A stretch of DNA of 64,000 nt from Aurantiochytrium sp. KH105 (Eukaryota; Sar; Bigyra; Thraustochytrida; Thraustochytriidae): contig BGKB01000133.1 of assembly GCA_003116975.1 (NCBI GenBank), positions 1 to 64,000 of the forward strand. Reading direction: 5' to 3'. This document shows, one piece after another, positions 30,067 through 39,344 of this stretch; within the stretch, counting starts at the first letter, position 1, and every line of letters starts with the position of its first letter. The notes beneath the pieces were generated by a model. That model was given only the letters and a program-made list of their open reading frames with translations. It did not search any database and was not told the origin of the DNA. Position numbers and translations under genes: made by a program.

Positions 30067-30961
30067 AGCCGAATCGAATCGAATCGAAATCGAGTTGAGG
30101 CGGTGTGGACTCGAACAAGGACTCGGACACGAGCGTCTCGGGTCGCCTTGGCAAAGGTTCCTCCTTGGTATGTAGTGCAGTGTTCGCACACTGCTCGCAC
30201 CGCGCGTGCCCGCCTCGGACTTCCTTCAAGTTCCGTCCGTCAATCAATCAACGAACGAGAAGCGGAAACCTCGGATGCTCAACGAAAAAGACTTGGACTT
30301 GACTTAAGCGTGGCGGAGAAAACTCCTCTCTTGCGGAAAGAAAGCGGCCTTCGCCCATACTGCTCTTCATTTGTCGCTGCTTATTACAATGCTGCTTTGG
30401 CCAGTGGGGAGGCGAGACGAGGCGAGCCGGCGCGGCTGCGGGGCGGTAGCTCTTCCTGCTGCGCCGGTGCGCCAGAGAAAAGAAGGGGCGTTTTCCACCA
30501 TTCTGCACTACGCTGCGGGATTGGTGCGGGGCGTCCCGGGGACGCCCGATATGTCCACAGCGAGGAGCTGTGGCCCGTCACGCGCCACACAGCAAGGCCC
30601 TCTGTGGGTAATGAAATGAGATGGCAAAAATGTCTCGGGACCTCTTTTGGAGCGAGCGGCGGCCCGCAAACCAGAAACAGACGAACGAGCACGCGCGGCC
30701 GGCAAGAGACGAGCAGCAGCGGCGGCCGTGGCACGAGGCGAAAGGGAGAGACCCCGCGCTGCACGCTCGCTCCGTCCTGTCGCTTCCCCCGGGCACGCAC
30801 GCGCTCGCGCGACGTCTTCTGGGCAAGAACGCCTCAGCGTCACCGAGAAGCAAACGAGGACCCTGACGTGAGGACGGACCCTGACGTGAACAATAACTTT
30901 TCCTTTGACGACGGCCTCGACGACGGCTTCGAGGACAAGAGCAAGACACGCACGCAACAAG

Positions 30962-31480
30962 ATGGGCAGGAACGCGTCAGCGTGGACGATGAGAGCCGCC
31001 GGCATCGTAGCGCTGATGCTGGCTGCGATCACAAAGCAGTGCGCAGCGGCAGACTCGTGCAAGAGCTGCGTGAGCTCGGGGTCCAAGTGGTGTTTCGCGG
31101 AGTTTGATAATGGCCTCACTGCATATTCCTGCACACCAGCAAGTGAAAGCTGCCCCCCCCCGCCGGGCAATGCCAATTTCAACTGGCAGGTCTTTGACTC
31201 GCAGCTTGATTGCATTTACGGCGGCGAGAACGGGGAGGCTCTCATTGCCCCTATTGTGATCGGCTGCCTCCTCATCGTCGGCATCGTTGCCTACGTCATC
31301 CACCTCATTCGTGCGTACGCGCCTCCCAAGCTGAGTCGGGAAGATGCTGAGGGTATCCCTGTTGCGGATCCCCGCGTCCGCGTTGACTCGGGCTCGCCAG
31401 ATCACAGCGCTGCTACCGGCCCAGTTCCAATCGCCAAGACTGTCTTGCCAGAACAGTCGCCAGCAGATTCCCTCGCATAA
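30962..31480 (+). CDS. small type I membrane protein with PSI-like Cys cluster
   Basis: Product 172 aa from ATG 30962 (the frame runs upstream only to a TTG). Residues 1-29 form a signal peptide (RAAGIVALMLAAITKQCAAA). The 55-residue luminal or extracellular part has a Cys pattern like plexin-semaphorin-integrin modules: C-x2-C, then WCF, then further cysteines ending at DCIYGG. A single transmembrane helix at 93-117 (LIAPIVIGCLLIVGIVAYVIHLI) is followed by a ~55-residue Pro/Ser/Asp-rich cytoplasmic tail without known motifs. Not assigned to a named family; a small receptor or adaptor at the plasma membrane or an endomembrane is plausible. Confidence 0.8.
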   Translation: MGRNASAWTMRAAGIVALMLAAITKQCAAADSCKSCVSSGSKWCFAEFDNGLTAYSCTPASESCPPPPGNANFNWQVFDSQLDCIYGGENGEALIAPIVIGCLLIVGIVAYVIHLIRAYAPPKLSREDAEGIPVADPRVRVDSGSPDHSAATGPVPIAKTVLPEQSPADSLA

Positions 31481-31898
31481 TAGGGCGTTCTGCTTCGTTT
31501 TGTTCGCTCTCTCTCTCTCTCTCTCTCTTTCCTTCTCCTCTTTCCTCTTTTCTTCTTCTTCTGGAGTCAATGTGATGTCTGAAGCGTATGCAAAGCAAAA
31601 CGACGCAATAGCCAATTTTTATAAGAAATGTATTTACCATCCACAACCCCTTCCCCTTCCACAATTTTTTGTGATTTATGTATGGCATGGATGATCGAAC
31701 GGAAATAAATGCCGCATCCCAGTTCAGTCCCTTTTTGGGCGGGCCTCGAAGACGGAAACTCTGAAACAACTAAATGTAGAACTACTCCACACGCAATTCT
31801 AAAATGACTCGTCTCGCGACCGAGTTTTGGGGCGATAGAAAATTGAGCCAAATGCAATAAAAGAGTATGACTCGAGTCGCAACTACGCTTTCATGGCC
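31481..31898. other. convergent 3' region after the PSI-like gene
   Basis: About 420 bp between two stop codons, AT-richer than surroundings, with a (CT)n tract at 31507-31529. Presumed 3' UTRs. Confidence 0.55.
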
Positions 31899-33870
31899 TC
31901 AATCTTTCACACCACCACAGAGAGTATATGTCACTGGCATCGCAGACGCATACAAGAATTGTCGCAACGACTCAATGTTGGCCTCAACTTTGGCCGCAAC
32001 AACATCGTGCTCAGGCACTTGGCAAGGCTGAACTGGCGTCGAAGTATCAAGTGAAGCCTTGACATCCTGCCGAGAACTCAAGGACGACGTACATCTGCTT
32101 CTTGCTCGTAAAAAGTGATCGAATTCGGGCCGCGCCGACGACGGGCGCCGAGGTAACGACGCTACGCCAGTATGAGAGCTTGGCCCGCTTGGCACCACAG
32201 CAGGCTTTCGGCGATGTGCAGGTGCTGACTGTGGACGTAGTTGCCTCCCTGGCCGCACTTTGGCCCGCTCATGGCGCGCAGATGTGTGTTCCATGGCCTT
32301 TTCGATCCACGAATGTGTCGCTGACTTCGATGGCCGTTCCGGAGTCATTGTGAACGGTGTTGGCTCCATGGAACGCATCTTCCTTGCTGCGCTCCTTTTG
32401 GGTTGAACCGGAGCTTTTGTCGCTTGAACCATGTGGCTATTCTCTTTCAAAGCTGCAGACTTCTGTGATATGAACCTTGCTGGTGTGTCTTCGACAAGAC
32501 CCACGTTATGAGCTTCCGCGAAGGCGAGCACCTTGTATGCCTCCGCTTCAGATATAAAGTCGGTTTCAGGCACATGAGGATCGACATTATGTGCGTGAGA
32601 CCCTCGCCCAGAAGCTTTCGAAGATGACGAAATGGTTCTGCTTGGGAGAGATGTGGCCTGACGTCGAAGACCAGGCTTTACATCGGAGGAATTCAGGTGG
32701 CGTACTTTGCTGCGCACAAATTGCGTGGTCTGTTGTCTCGCGCGAACATGCCGCCGGGCTGGCTGGGACCTCGTTTTGTTCTTACGTTCTTGCGCCAACA
32801 GCGAAAGTCGAGGATGTTGCTGCGCGAGATGTTCAGGGATACGCTTATACATTCGCACGGAGACCGAGGAGCGTCGCAGGTAGCTGGATTTCTCGGCACT
32901 AGCAGATTCGATTCGGTTCAAAGCTTGTCTTTCGGCAATTTCAGCAGCGCAAGCTGCCACTTGGGCCTCGCGAACCGCTTCTTCCAGGCTCCCAATTTTC
33001 TCCTTGGCCGATATTCCTTGCAAAGGCGCCGACGTGGGCCTCTGACTTTTTTTTTTGCTTTTTGGCGTAAACTGCCGGCCTTGTCTGACGGTGGTCGAGA
33101 CTCGAGCAGCATCGGCCTTATTTTGCAAGATCTTTACCATAGCGCGCTTTCGCGCAGAGATGCGCTGCATCGTCCATCCTTTCCATGCTGCTTTCTCCGG
33201 CGCCTTGTGCACTGCATCCACTTGCTCACGCTCAAACTTGATCTTTTTGTCCATGCGCTGACTCAGTGTTGTCAATGCGCTCCCCACGTGAGGCGAGTCA
33301 TTCGATAAGTGAAAGGAGCCTGCAAGCTGCGCAGAGCTATTTGGCTGCTCTCGTGCTGCTCCTGCTTTGGCCAATAGCCCGGATTGACCCGAGATCTGCG
33401 ATTGACTAGTACTAGGCTCATGACCTCGTCGCTGATCTCGCGGGCCAAGGCCTGAATCTTCACTGTCGTCTTCGACATGAACATGAGAAGTGGGGGACTT
33501 GAGAATGCGAGCAAGCGCAGCACGACGATCTGCATTGCAGCGTACGAACTCGGCAATGCAATCATCAGGTTTTGTGGAAAGACTGCCCTCAAAGCTTACG
33601 ATCGACGATCGATTTTTTTGCAAATTGTAATTGACTCGCGCCTGTACAAGTTCTGGCCTCAGGAGGACACCCTTGGCCGAAGCACGAGCAAGTGCCTCTT
33701 CTGTGATGAGGTGCGTCACAAAAGGTCGCACGAGCTTTCGTTCCTCTCCACTAACATCTTGGAATTGCGTGCGTACAAGCCCTTTGCGTTTCGCGTTTGT
33801 CGTCTTTTCATCCTCCTCCTCCTCCTCTTTTCTCTCCCCCTTTTTGCTGTTGTTGTTGTTGTTGTTGTTT

Positions 33871-33914
<44 letters not shown>

Positions 33915-34067
33915 GGCGTCGTCGTTCTCGTACTTGGCGTGGCCAACTGCGGTGCCATTTTTGGCTTCTTTCAGGGCCGCCGCTCTTCCCTCCCGCGAGT
34001 TCTTCCCCGCTGTGCTCGTAATCCTATCAGCTTTAAGCTTGCCTGCTGGCCTTGCCGCTCGCCCCAT
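31899..34067 (-). CDS. basic low-complexity protein with poly-Asn and RPxSA motifs
   Basis: Not recognised as a named family. The frame starts at ATG 34067 (722 aa; further upstream only GTG). It is basic and mostly low complexity. An almost pure poly-Asn tract lies near residues 54-75, followed by a KGERKEEEEEDE block. Several RPxSA-type motifs occur (RPTSAPLQG, RPQSAPAHRRK, RPSSARPEF), which are frequent in microtubule-associated and ciliary proteins. Short coiled-coil stretches occur (EKIGSLEEAVREAQVAACAAEI). No membrane segments or catalytic motifs. A cytoskeletal or flagellar role is inference from motif style only. Divergent from the HVA22-like gene. Confidence 0.7.
33849..33916. repeat. 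(GTT)n trinucleotide tract encoding poly-Asn
   Basis: Plus-strand GTT repeats correspond to AAC codons in the minus-strand gene, interrupted by one Lys codon. This is an in-frame coding microsatellite, expected to vary in length between strains. Confidence 0.9.
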
Positions 34068-34879
34068 CTCGAGACGCTTCGTTCGCCGCGTGCGCACGAT
34101 CGCGCGCCGATCTCATCGCTTCTTGCTCTCATTGAGAGCGCCTCGCTCTCGCTCGCACACCTCCTGTCAGGAGGGGTCCGCACGGGGTCCTCGGGGTCCG
34201 TTGTGGAACACACCCTTAGTCCTACCGTATACAGTGATCAGACACTAGGATCCCAGGGAAACTTTGAAGCCAAATCCTTTTTTGCGTTCTTTTCCGTTCC
34301 GTTCTGTCGACGCGCCGGTGGAGGGTGTAGCGGAAGCGATACGCGACGGGCGAGGGGTCGTTTGGGTTTACTTTCACTTGCGGATCTGGCTTTGCTCGAT
34401 TGTGAGGTCGTTTGTTTCACTTCTTGGTTTCTTGGGCGGTGGTTGTTGTTATGCCCGTCTCTGGAACGGGGAACTGCCCGCCCAACTCGAGCTTGAAGCA
34501 AGCAAGCAAACAGCCAACGCGCTGCGCTCGGAACCCACGCCTTCCGGCCGCGCGCAAGGCTCGTCTCCGCGCGCCTCCTGCCCGCCTCCCTCCCTCCGCT
34601 CGCTCGCTCGCTCGCTCGCGCGCCTTCCTCCCGCCCGCCGTACGGCGCGGCGAGAGCGCGGCCGGGTGTTCGTTCTGTCGAAGGGCGGCGCTCGACGGAC
34701 CCTGACTGACGCCGAGGAGCAGAGCAGCGCCAGCCGCCCTCGCGCGCGCACGAGGAAACGGGGCCAAAGGCCGCGCCGGCGGGCAGCGCAGCGCAGCGCA
34801 GCGCAGCGCAGCGCAGCGCAGCGCAGCGCAGCGCAGCGCGGGCGTGTGGCGCGCTGCGCTCTGGGCTGGAGGCAGGAGC
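34068..34879. other. shared 5' region, poly-Asn / HVA22-like genes
   Basis: About 810 bp between divergent starts. Contains CGCTCGCTCG tandems at 34597-34622 and a long (GCGCA)n tract at 34783-34839 ending 40 nt before the HVA22-like start codon. Confidence 0.5.
34783..34839. repeat. (GCGCA)n pentanucleotide repeat
   Basis: About eleven GCGCA/GCAGC units immediately upstream of the HVA22-like start. A related pentamer array lies just 5' of the glycosyltransferase start at 38174-38260. Confidence 0.92.
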
Positions 34880-36418
34880 ATGTCTTCTATGGTGTGCGGC
34901 GCGCTGGAGCTCATGGGGGGACTGTACGAGAGTTGGCAGAACTTTAAGCTGCTCAAGAAGCGCGAACGCATCAAGGGCGAGATTGCGCGATGCGGGGACT
35001 CGGAGGAGGTCCTGAACCTTCTCGTGGAGGCCCGCGAGGCCCAGAACCAGATGCGCGACGTGCTCAAGTTTTGGACAGTCTACGCCTTTCTCATCGTCTT
35101 TGAGCTGTACTTTGAAGTGTTTGTGTTTTGGGTGCCATTTTACTACTCTGTCAAGTTCTTCCTGCTCGTGTGGATCATCATGGCCAAAGGTGCAAATTCA
35201 GTATTTGACCACGTCGTCGGCCCTCAGCTCGACAAACGTGCCGCTTACATTGACGGCGTCGCGCTTCCCGCGGTTCAATCGGTTGTCTTGTCAGGTCAAA
35301 AGGCTTTCCTCAGCGGTTTTGTCGCCGCAAGTACCTTTGCTGCTTCCGATGCTCAGCTTGGGGATCTTCAGAACCATCTCGAGGAAATGCAGCGACGTAT
35401 TGACACGGAACAAAATCGTAGGTCTGCCAAGGCTGTTGCACCACCGCTCGACGATATGGATGAAACCGATGACTTTATTGCGTCTCCCGCTGGCCTTGAC
35501 ACCTCGCCAGTCGATGATGCGTCGGTCAACGTTGGCTTTGTCTCTTCATTGACCACAGCAGCAGCTGGATATCTTCCCAGTATCCTTTCGTGGTCCGCGA
35601 AAGAGGTCGTGCCATCTCCACCAGAGAAGTATGCCAGGAAGAGCAAGCACTTGCCAACCGCTTCATCCAAAACGTCCTCCTACTCCTCTTCATCATCGTC
35701 CTCCTCCTCGTCGTCGTCATCTTCGGCTTCTTTGCAAGTTCCGAAAGGCAAGTCGAGTAAGTCGAGCAAGGCTTCTTTGAAGCCGCGAGCGTTGAAACGG
35801 AATGTAAAGCTGGACGGAATTGACACCTCTGCTGGTGCCATGAGTATGGAAGAGGAACGGGCGGGTATAGGAGCAGCGGCAGTCTCTGCTGGTCGTGGTC
35901 TTCGCGCTGGAAGCTCGGGCTGGGTCAAGAGCGCCTTTGATGGCGTTCTTGGACTCACTGCTGGGACGCGGGATGTTTTGCTGGGCAGCAACACTTCCTT
36001 ACCTTCACTTGATCGCGAATCCAAGTCTGCCGAGAGCGAAGTCGCGGATGCAGACGAGGGTCGAGAAAGCAAAAGAAGTGAAGAAGGCTCTCCCAAGGCC
36101 ACGGCAAAAAGTACGAGACTTGCAGCAGCAAAAGTGAAGAAGAAGTCCAAGACCAAATCGTCTTCTTCTTCATCGTCATCCTCTGCTTCGTCCTCTGTTG
36201 CGGCTCTGAAACTAGCTGCGCGTAAGACTGGCCGCCCGTTGTCGACAACGTCCTCACCGTCCTCGTCTTCTCCTCGTGCTCGTCCCCTCGTGGACCCCCT
36301 GGCAAAGTACAAGCACGGCTTTGATGACCTGAGCGACCTCGAAGACAGCGACGATAGCGTTAGGACGCCACAGCTTTCGACTGGCCCAGTTACTCGAGCG
36401 CAAGCGAAGCGCAGATAA
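34880..36418 (+). CDS. TB2/DP1/HVA22 (REEP) family protein with long Ser-rich tail
   Basis: ER-shaping protein of the REEP/HVA22 family. The start is ATG 34880 (512 aa); the frame extends upstream only through GTG. The N-terminal third carries the family core. This includes a WTVYAFLIVFELYFEVF hairpin, VFWVPFYYSVKFFLLVWIIM and FDHVVGPQLDKR (about residues 60-135), which match the conserved WxxY...PFYY...LLW...G...Y pattern. Family members are usually 120-250 residues. Here a ~350-residue C-terminal extension follows with Ser-homopolymer runs (about 270-290 and 415-430), SKSSKSSK-type segments and acidic patches, and no further membrane helices. The tail may bind microtubules or be phosphorylated (inference). 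Confidence 0.88.
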   Translation: MSSMVCGALELMGGLYESWQNFKLLKKRERIKGEIARCGDSEEVLNLLVEAREAQNQMRDVLKFWTVYAFLIVFELYFEVFVFWVPFYYSVKFFLLVWIIMAKGANSVFDHVVGPQLDKRAAYIDGVALPAVQSVVLSGQKAFLSGFVAASTFAASDAQLGDLQNHLEEMQRRIDTEQNRRSAKAVAPPLDDMDETDDFIASPAGLDTSPVDDASVNVGFVSSLTTAAAGYLPSILSWSAKEVVPSPPEKYARKSKHLPTASSKTSSYSSSSSSSSSSSSSSASLQVPKGKSSKSSKASLKPRALKRNVKLDGIDTSAGAMSMEEERAGIGAAAVSAGRGLRAGSSGWVKSAFDGVLGLTAGTRDVLLGSNTSLPSLDRESKSAESEVADADEGRESKRSEEGSPKATAKSTRLAAAKVKKKSKTKSSSSSSSSSASSSVAALKLAARKTGRPLSTTSSPSSSSPRARPLVDPLAKYKHGFDDLSDLEDSDDSVRTPQLSTGPVTRAQAKRR

Positions 36419-36788
36419 TAATAGTATACACAAACACTGTAACCATGTATTGTTCTCTCGGTAGATATCCCTTTTTATTTACGTGGACGAGGCACCATCG
36501 CGCCAAGACAGGCACCATCATGCCAAGACCGCTTCTTTTTTGTTTCTTTTGTCTTACCCAAGCAGACTTATCCTCAATCTCGTCCGCGCTACGAGATCGG
36601 CCAAATGCGCAACTGGTAATGCATGCATGCGCTTTCCAACAATTAATCTCTCCCCCAAAATTCAAAGGACTTATACAAAAGTAGACATCATCATAAGCAT
36701 CATTCCGTGAAAATGTTGACGAGACGTGCTTGGTTTGTTTATATATAATAACCTTAACACCCTCATGATAATTGACCGAGAAGCAGGA
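36419..36788. other. convergent 3' region, HVA22-like / glycosyltransferase
   Basis: About 370 bp between two stop codons, AT-rich; nothing coding. Confidence 0.55.
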
Positions 36789-38165
36789 TCAATTTTCCAA
36801 AGTGTGTGCTGTGTCATCTTCGTCTACAGGAAGGAAGACATCTACCGTGAGGGAGGCCCAGTACTCAAGCGTAAGGCGTCTCTGGACCTCTGGATTGAAA
36901 AAGGGCTCCTTCCCAAAACGAGCTTTAATCTCCTGACGCCACTCCGAGAGCTGGTCGCACGAAGTGAAGCTATCCCACGAATCCAAAATAATGATGGGAA
37001 ATTGCTTGTAGAGCCCGTCGAGTGGACTCGATCGCACCACTGGCACCGAGCCAAGATTCAGCGCCTCATACACCCGATGCGTGTCAATCCCATTCCCCTG
37101 GGGACAGAACACGAAACCAATGCTTGCATGAGACTTCCAAAGCTCACGTTTTTGCACGCGGCCCCGAGGATGACGAACACAAAATCGTCTTCCGTCCAAA
37201 ACGCTAAGCAGCTTGCCCCGGTCCGCGGAATTCGTTCCGAGTGTGAAGACGGCGAGAATTCTGTTCTGTTTTGACGACCAATTCAGATTTGCTAGCTTGT
37301 TGAGAACGACCTCTTGCCTGGCGGGCGAAATGCGGAGAAGATTTGCTTTCTCCGAGTCTGTGTGATAATCCATCCCAATGGGAATTGGAGATAGCTTGGC
37401 CAAAGCTAATGGCGGCAGACGTGGGCTTGAGCAGGCCGTCTTGATGGCCGCAATTTTGTCGCAGTGCTCAAAGTCATAATTTTGCGCGAACCAGTGTACT
37501 AGTCGTGGATCGAGCACAAACATGGGCAAGGAGATGGGTATTCGCATTCGGCAGGACGCTCGTCCAAACCCAAAGATTTCTGCGGGCCCACAATCCTCCT
37601 GGCCCGTGACGAGGACAATGCGCGTATCATCAGGAAGCGGAAGAAAAAAGTCGCGGACAAAGTCGTCCATCATAGTCATGGGGACGAAGACGCGCGCCAT
37701 GCGTTGGCCCGAGGCGAGGAAATGGCGCAACGCTTCCTTGTAATCGTAGATCCCGCGCTCACCCTTTCCATAGTACTTGGTCCAGCGCTCGAAGGTGGTC
37801 GAGGCGCGATACACAGAGGGCCCAAGTTCGCAGCAAGTCCTCGAGAACTCTCGGATCGAGAATTGCCTCACGCCCGGCGAGAGGCCCACACGAGGATTTT
37901 CGGCCAGCGGCAGCCACAGCAGTGACGAGAAGCCCGCGTGCATGGGCGTGTGTATCGCCGTCGCGTACGTCAGCGTCTTCAGAATGACAAGCGCCAGGGC
38001 GATGAGCACGACCCCGCTCAGGAGTCTGCTCGCGCGCTGCAAGCCAGGCGCGCTCTGCCAGAACACGCGCACGCGCATCACCACTCGGACCACCGGGTCG
38101 TCCTCGTGCTCGTGCGCGGCCTCCGCCTCCCCGGCCCGCATCGTCGCCACGCCGACGCGAGACAT
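36789..38165 (-). CDS. type II membrane glycosyltransferase, exostosin/RXYLT1-like
   Basis: Golgi-type glycosyltransferase of 458 aa from ATG 38165. A short cytoplasmic head is followed by a single signal-anchor helix at about 46-66 (ASRLLSGVVLIALALVILKTL) and a luminal catalytic region. Its C-terminal half contains FVFCPQGNGIDTHRVYEAL and SVPVVRSSPLDGLYKQFPII, which resemble the donor-binding block of exostosin and RXYLT1-type transferases (xPxGNGxDxHRxxEAL...GxxPxV). Substrate is not predictable. The frame continues upstream through low-complexity GC-rich sequence and one ambiguous base at 38306, but that part is judged non-coding 5' leader. Confidence 0.8.
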   Translation of the reverse strand: MSRVGVATMRAGEAEAAHEHEDDPVVRVVMRVRVFWQSAPGLQRASRLLSGVVLIALALVILKTLTYATAIHTPMHAGFSSLLWLPLAENPRVGLSPGVRQFSIREFSRTCCELGPSVYRASTTFERWTKYYGKGERGIYDYKEALRHFLASGQRMARVFVPMTMMDDFVRDFFLPLPDDTRIVLVTGQEDCGPAEIFGFGRASCRMRIPISLPMFVLDPRLVHWFAQNYDFEHCDKIAAIKTACSSPRLPPLALAKLSPIPIGMDYHTDSEKANLLRISPARQEVVLNKLANLNWSSKQNRILAVFTLGTNSADRGKLLSVLDGRRFCVRHPRGRVQKRELWKSHASIGFVFCPQGNGIDTHRVYEALNLGSVPVVRSSPLDGLYKQFPIIILDSWDSFTSCDQLSEWRQEIKARFGKEPFFNPEVQRRLTLEYWASLTVDVFLPVDEDDTAHTLEN

Positions 38166-39344
38166 CGCGCAGCCGCGCAGCGCAGCGCAGCGCAGCGCAG
38201 CCGCGCAGCGCCGCAGCGCCGCAGCCGCGCAGCCGCGCAGCCGCGCAGCCGCGCCCGCCCGCCCGTCGCGCCGCTCGAGTTGGAGTTTTGCTCGTCCTGC
38301 CCCCCNAGAGCGCCCTTTCGCCCTCTCGCGCGCCGCTCGCGCGCCGCTCGCGCGCTCGCTCCTCGCCGCTGCGTGCACGCCGCGCCGCGCACGCCGCGCC
38401 GCGCACGCCGCGCCTCCCGCGCCGCCGCAGCGCGCCCGCCCGCGCGAGAGCGGCGCGGCGCGGCGCGGCGGCAAACCGCAGCGGCCCGCGCAGCGGCGGC
38501 AAACCGCGTCCAGCTCGAGCGGCCAGAAAGCAGAAGGTGCGGAAATGGCGATCGGCGACGACCATGGCGACGATGACTTGATTAATTATCGCATCGATCG
38601 ACTTCGACGCGAGTCGCGCGAGCGAGGGCGCGGCGGAGGATCAGGCCGCGCGCGGCGTGCGGCGGGCGGGAAGGAAGGAAGGGAGGCGGCCGGGGCGCGG
38701 AGGAGGCGGGCCGGGAGGGACGGCGAGCGTCCCACCTCCCCCGGGAGCGGGGCTCCCTTGGGGGCCGCGAAGGTGGCGCATGGCCGAGGCGGGCACGGCA
38801 GTGGCGAGGGTCGTTCGTTCGAAGGAGGCCCTCGAGGGACAGACGGGGGATGGATGCGGGAGAGAGGAATGCGAGCGCAGGCGCGGCGTCGCGCCCGGCT
38901 CGAGAGGCCGTGGTCGAGGATTTGGGCTTGGACATGCACGGTGGGTTCCGAGTCCAGCTTCGTAGTACACGAGTCCGAGGCCAAGTCAAGGGCCTATGTA
39001 TGACGGGCCGCCGGCCGCACTGGCACCGGCACATGGCATCTTATCACCGTAACGGCCAAACCAAAGTAGAAGAAGCAGAAAGACGAAGACCGTAGCGCAT
39101 GTGTCCCAGCCAGACACGCGCTTGCCGCGCCGCACAGAACAGGAAAAAAGGGCTGACGGTGGCGCAGCGCGGCGCGGCGCCAAGCGCTGCCGCGGAGGGC
39201 GAGCAGGTCTGGCAGTCGGGCCATCGCTAGACCCATCGTTCGGCCTGTCACTGTGTCAAACAAACAACTTGGTCGGTCGTTCCTACGTCCTTTTGCTCGG
39301 GCTCGCTCGCTCGGGCTCGCTTCCTCAGTCTGTAAGTCTACCTG
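38166..39344. other. shared 5' region, glycosyltransferase / giant surface gene
   Basis: About 1.18 kb of very GC-rich sequence, with GCAGC/GCCGC arrays at 38174-38260, GCGCC-type repeats at 38330-38410 and one undetermined base (N) at 38306. A GTAAGT donor-like site at 39332 lies 13 nt before the giant gene's ATG; a 5'-UTR intron there would be possible. No coding frame supported. Confidence 0.5.
38174..38260. repeat. GCAGC/GCCGC tandem array
   Basis: Short pentameric and related GC-rich units immediately 5' of the glycosyltransferase start codon on the minus strand; similar in unit to the array at 34783. Confidence 0.85.

Larger units (their letters stand above)
26470..30961. other. 4.5 kb gene-poor, repeat-rich block
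   Basis: No convincing gene on either strand. Long ORFs exist, the longest about 420 codons at 27723-28991, but they overlap on both strands and have skewed Arg/Ser/Pro/Ala composition and no family features. Repeats include GCCTGGCCT-type tandems at 26610-26680 and 28275-28300, (CA)n at 29121-29148, (ATGG)n at 29347-29373, AGCT-rich palindromic tandem at 29930-29953 and (GAGTC)n at 30037-30066. Possible roles are regulatory DNA, non-coding RNA or a decayed gene; none is shown. Confidence 0.55.
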
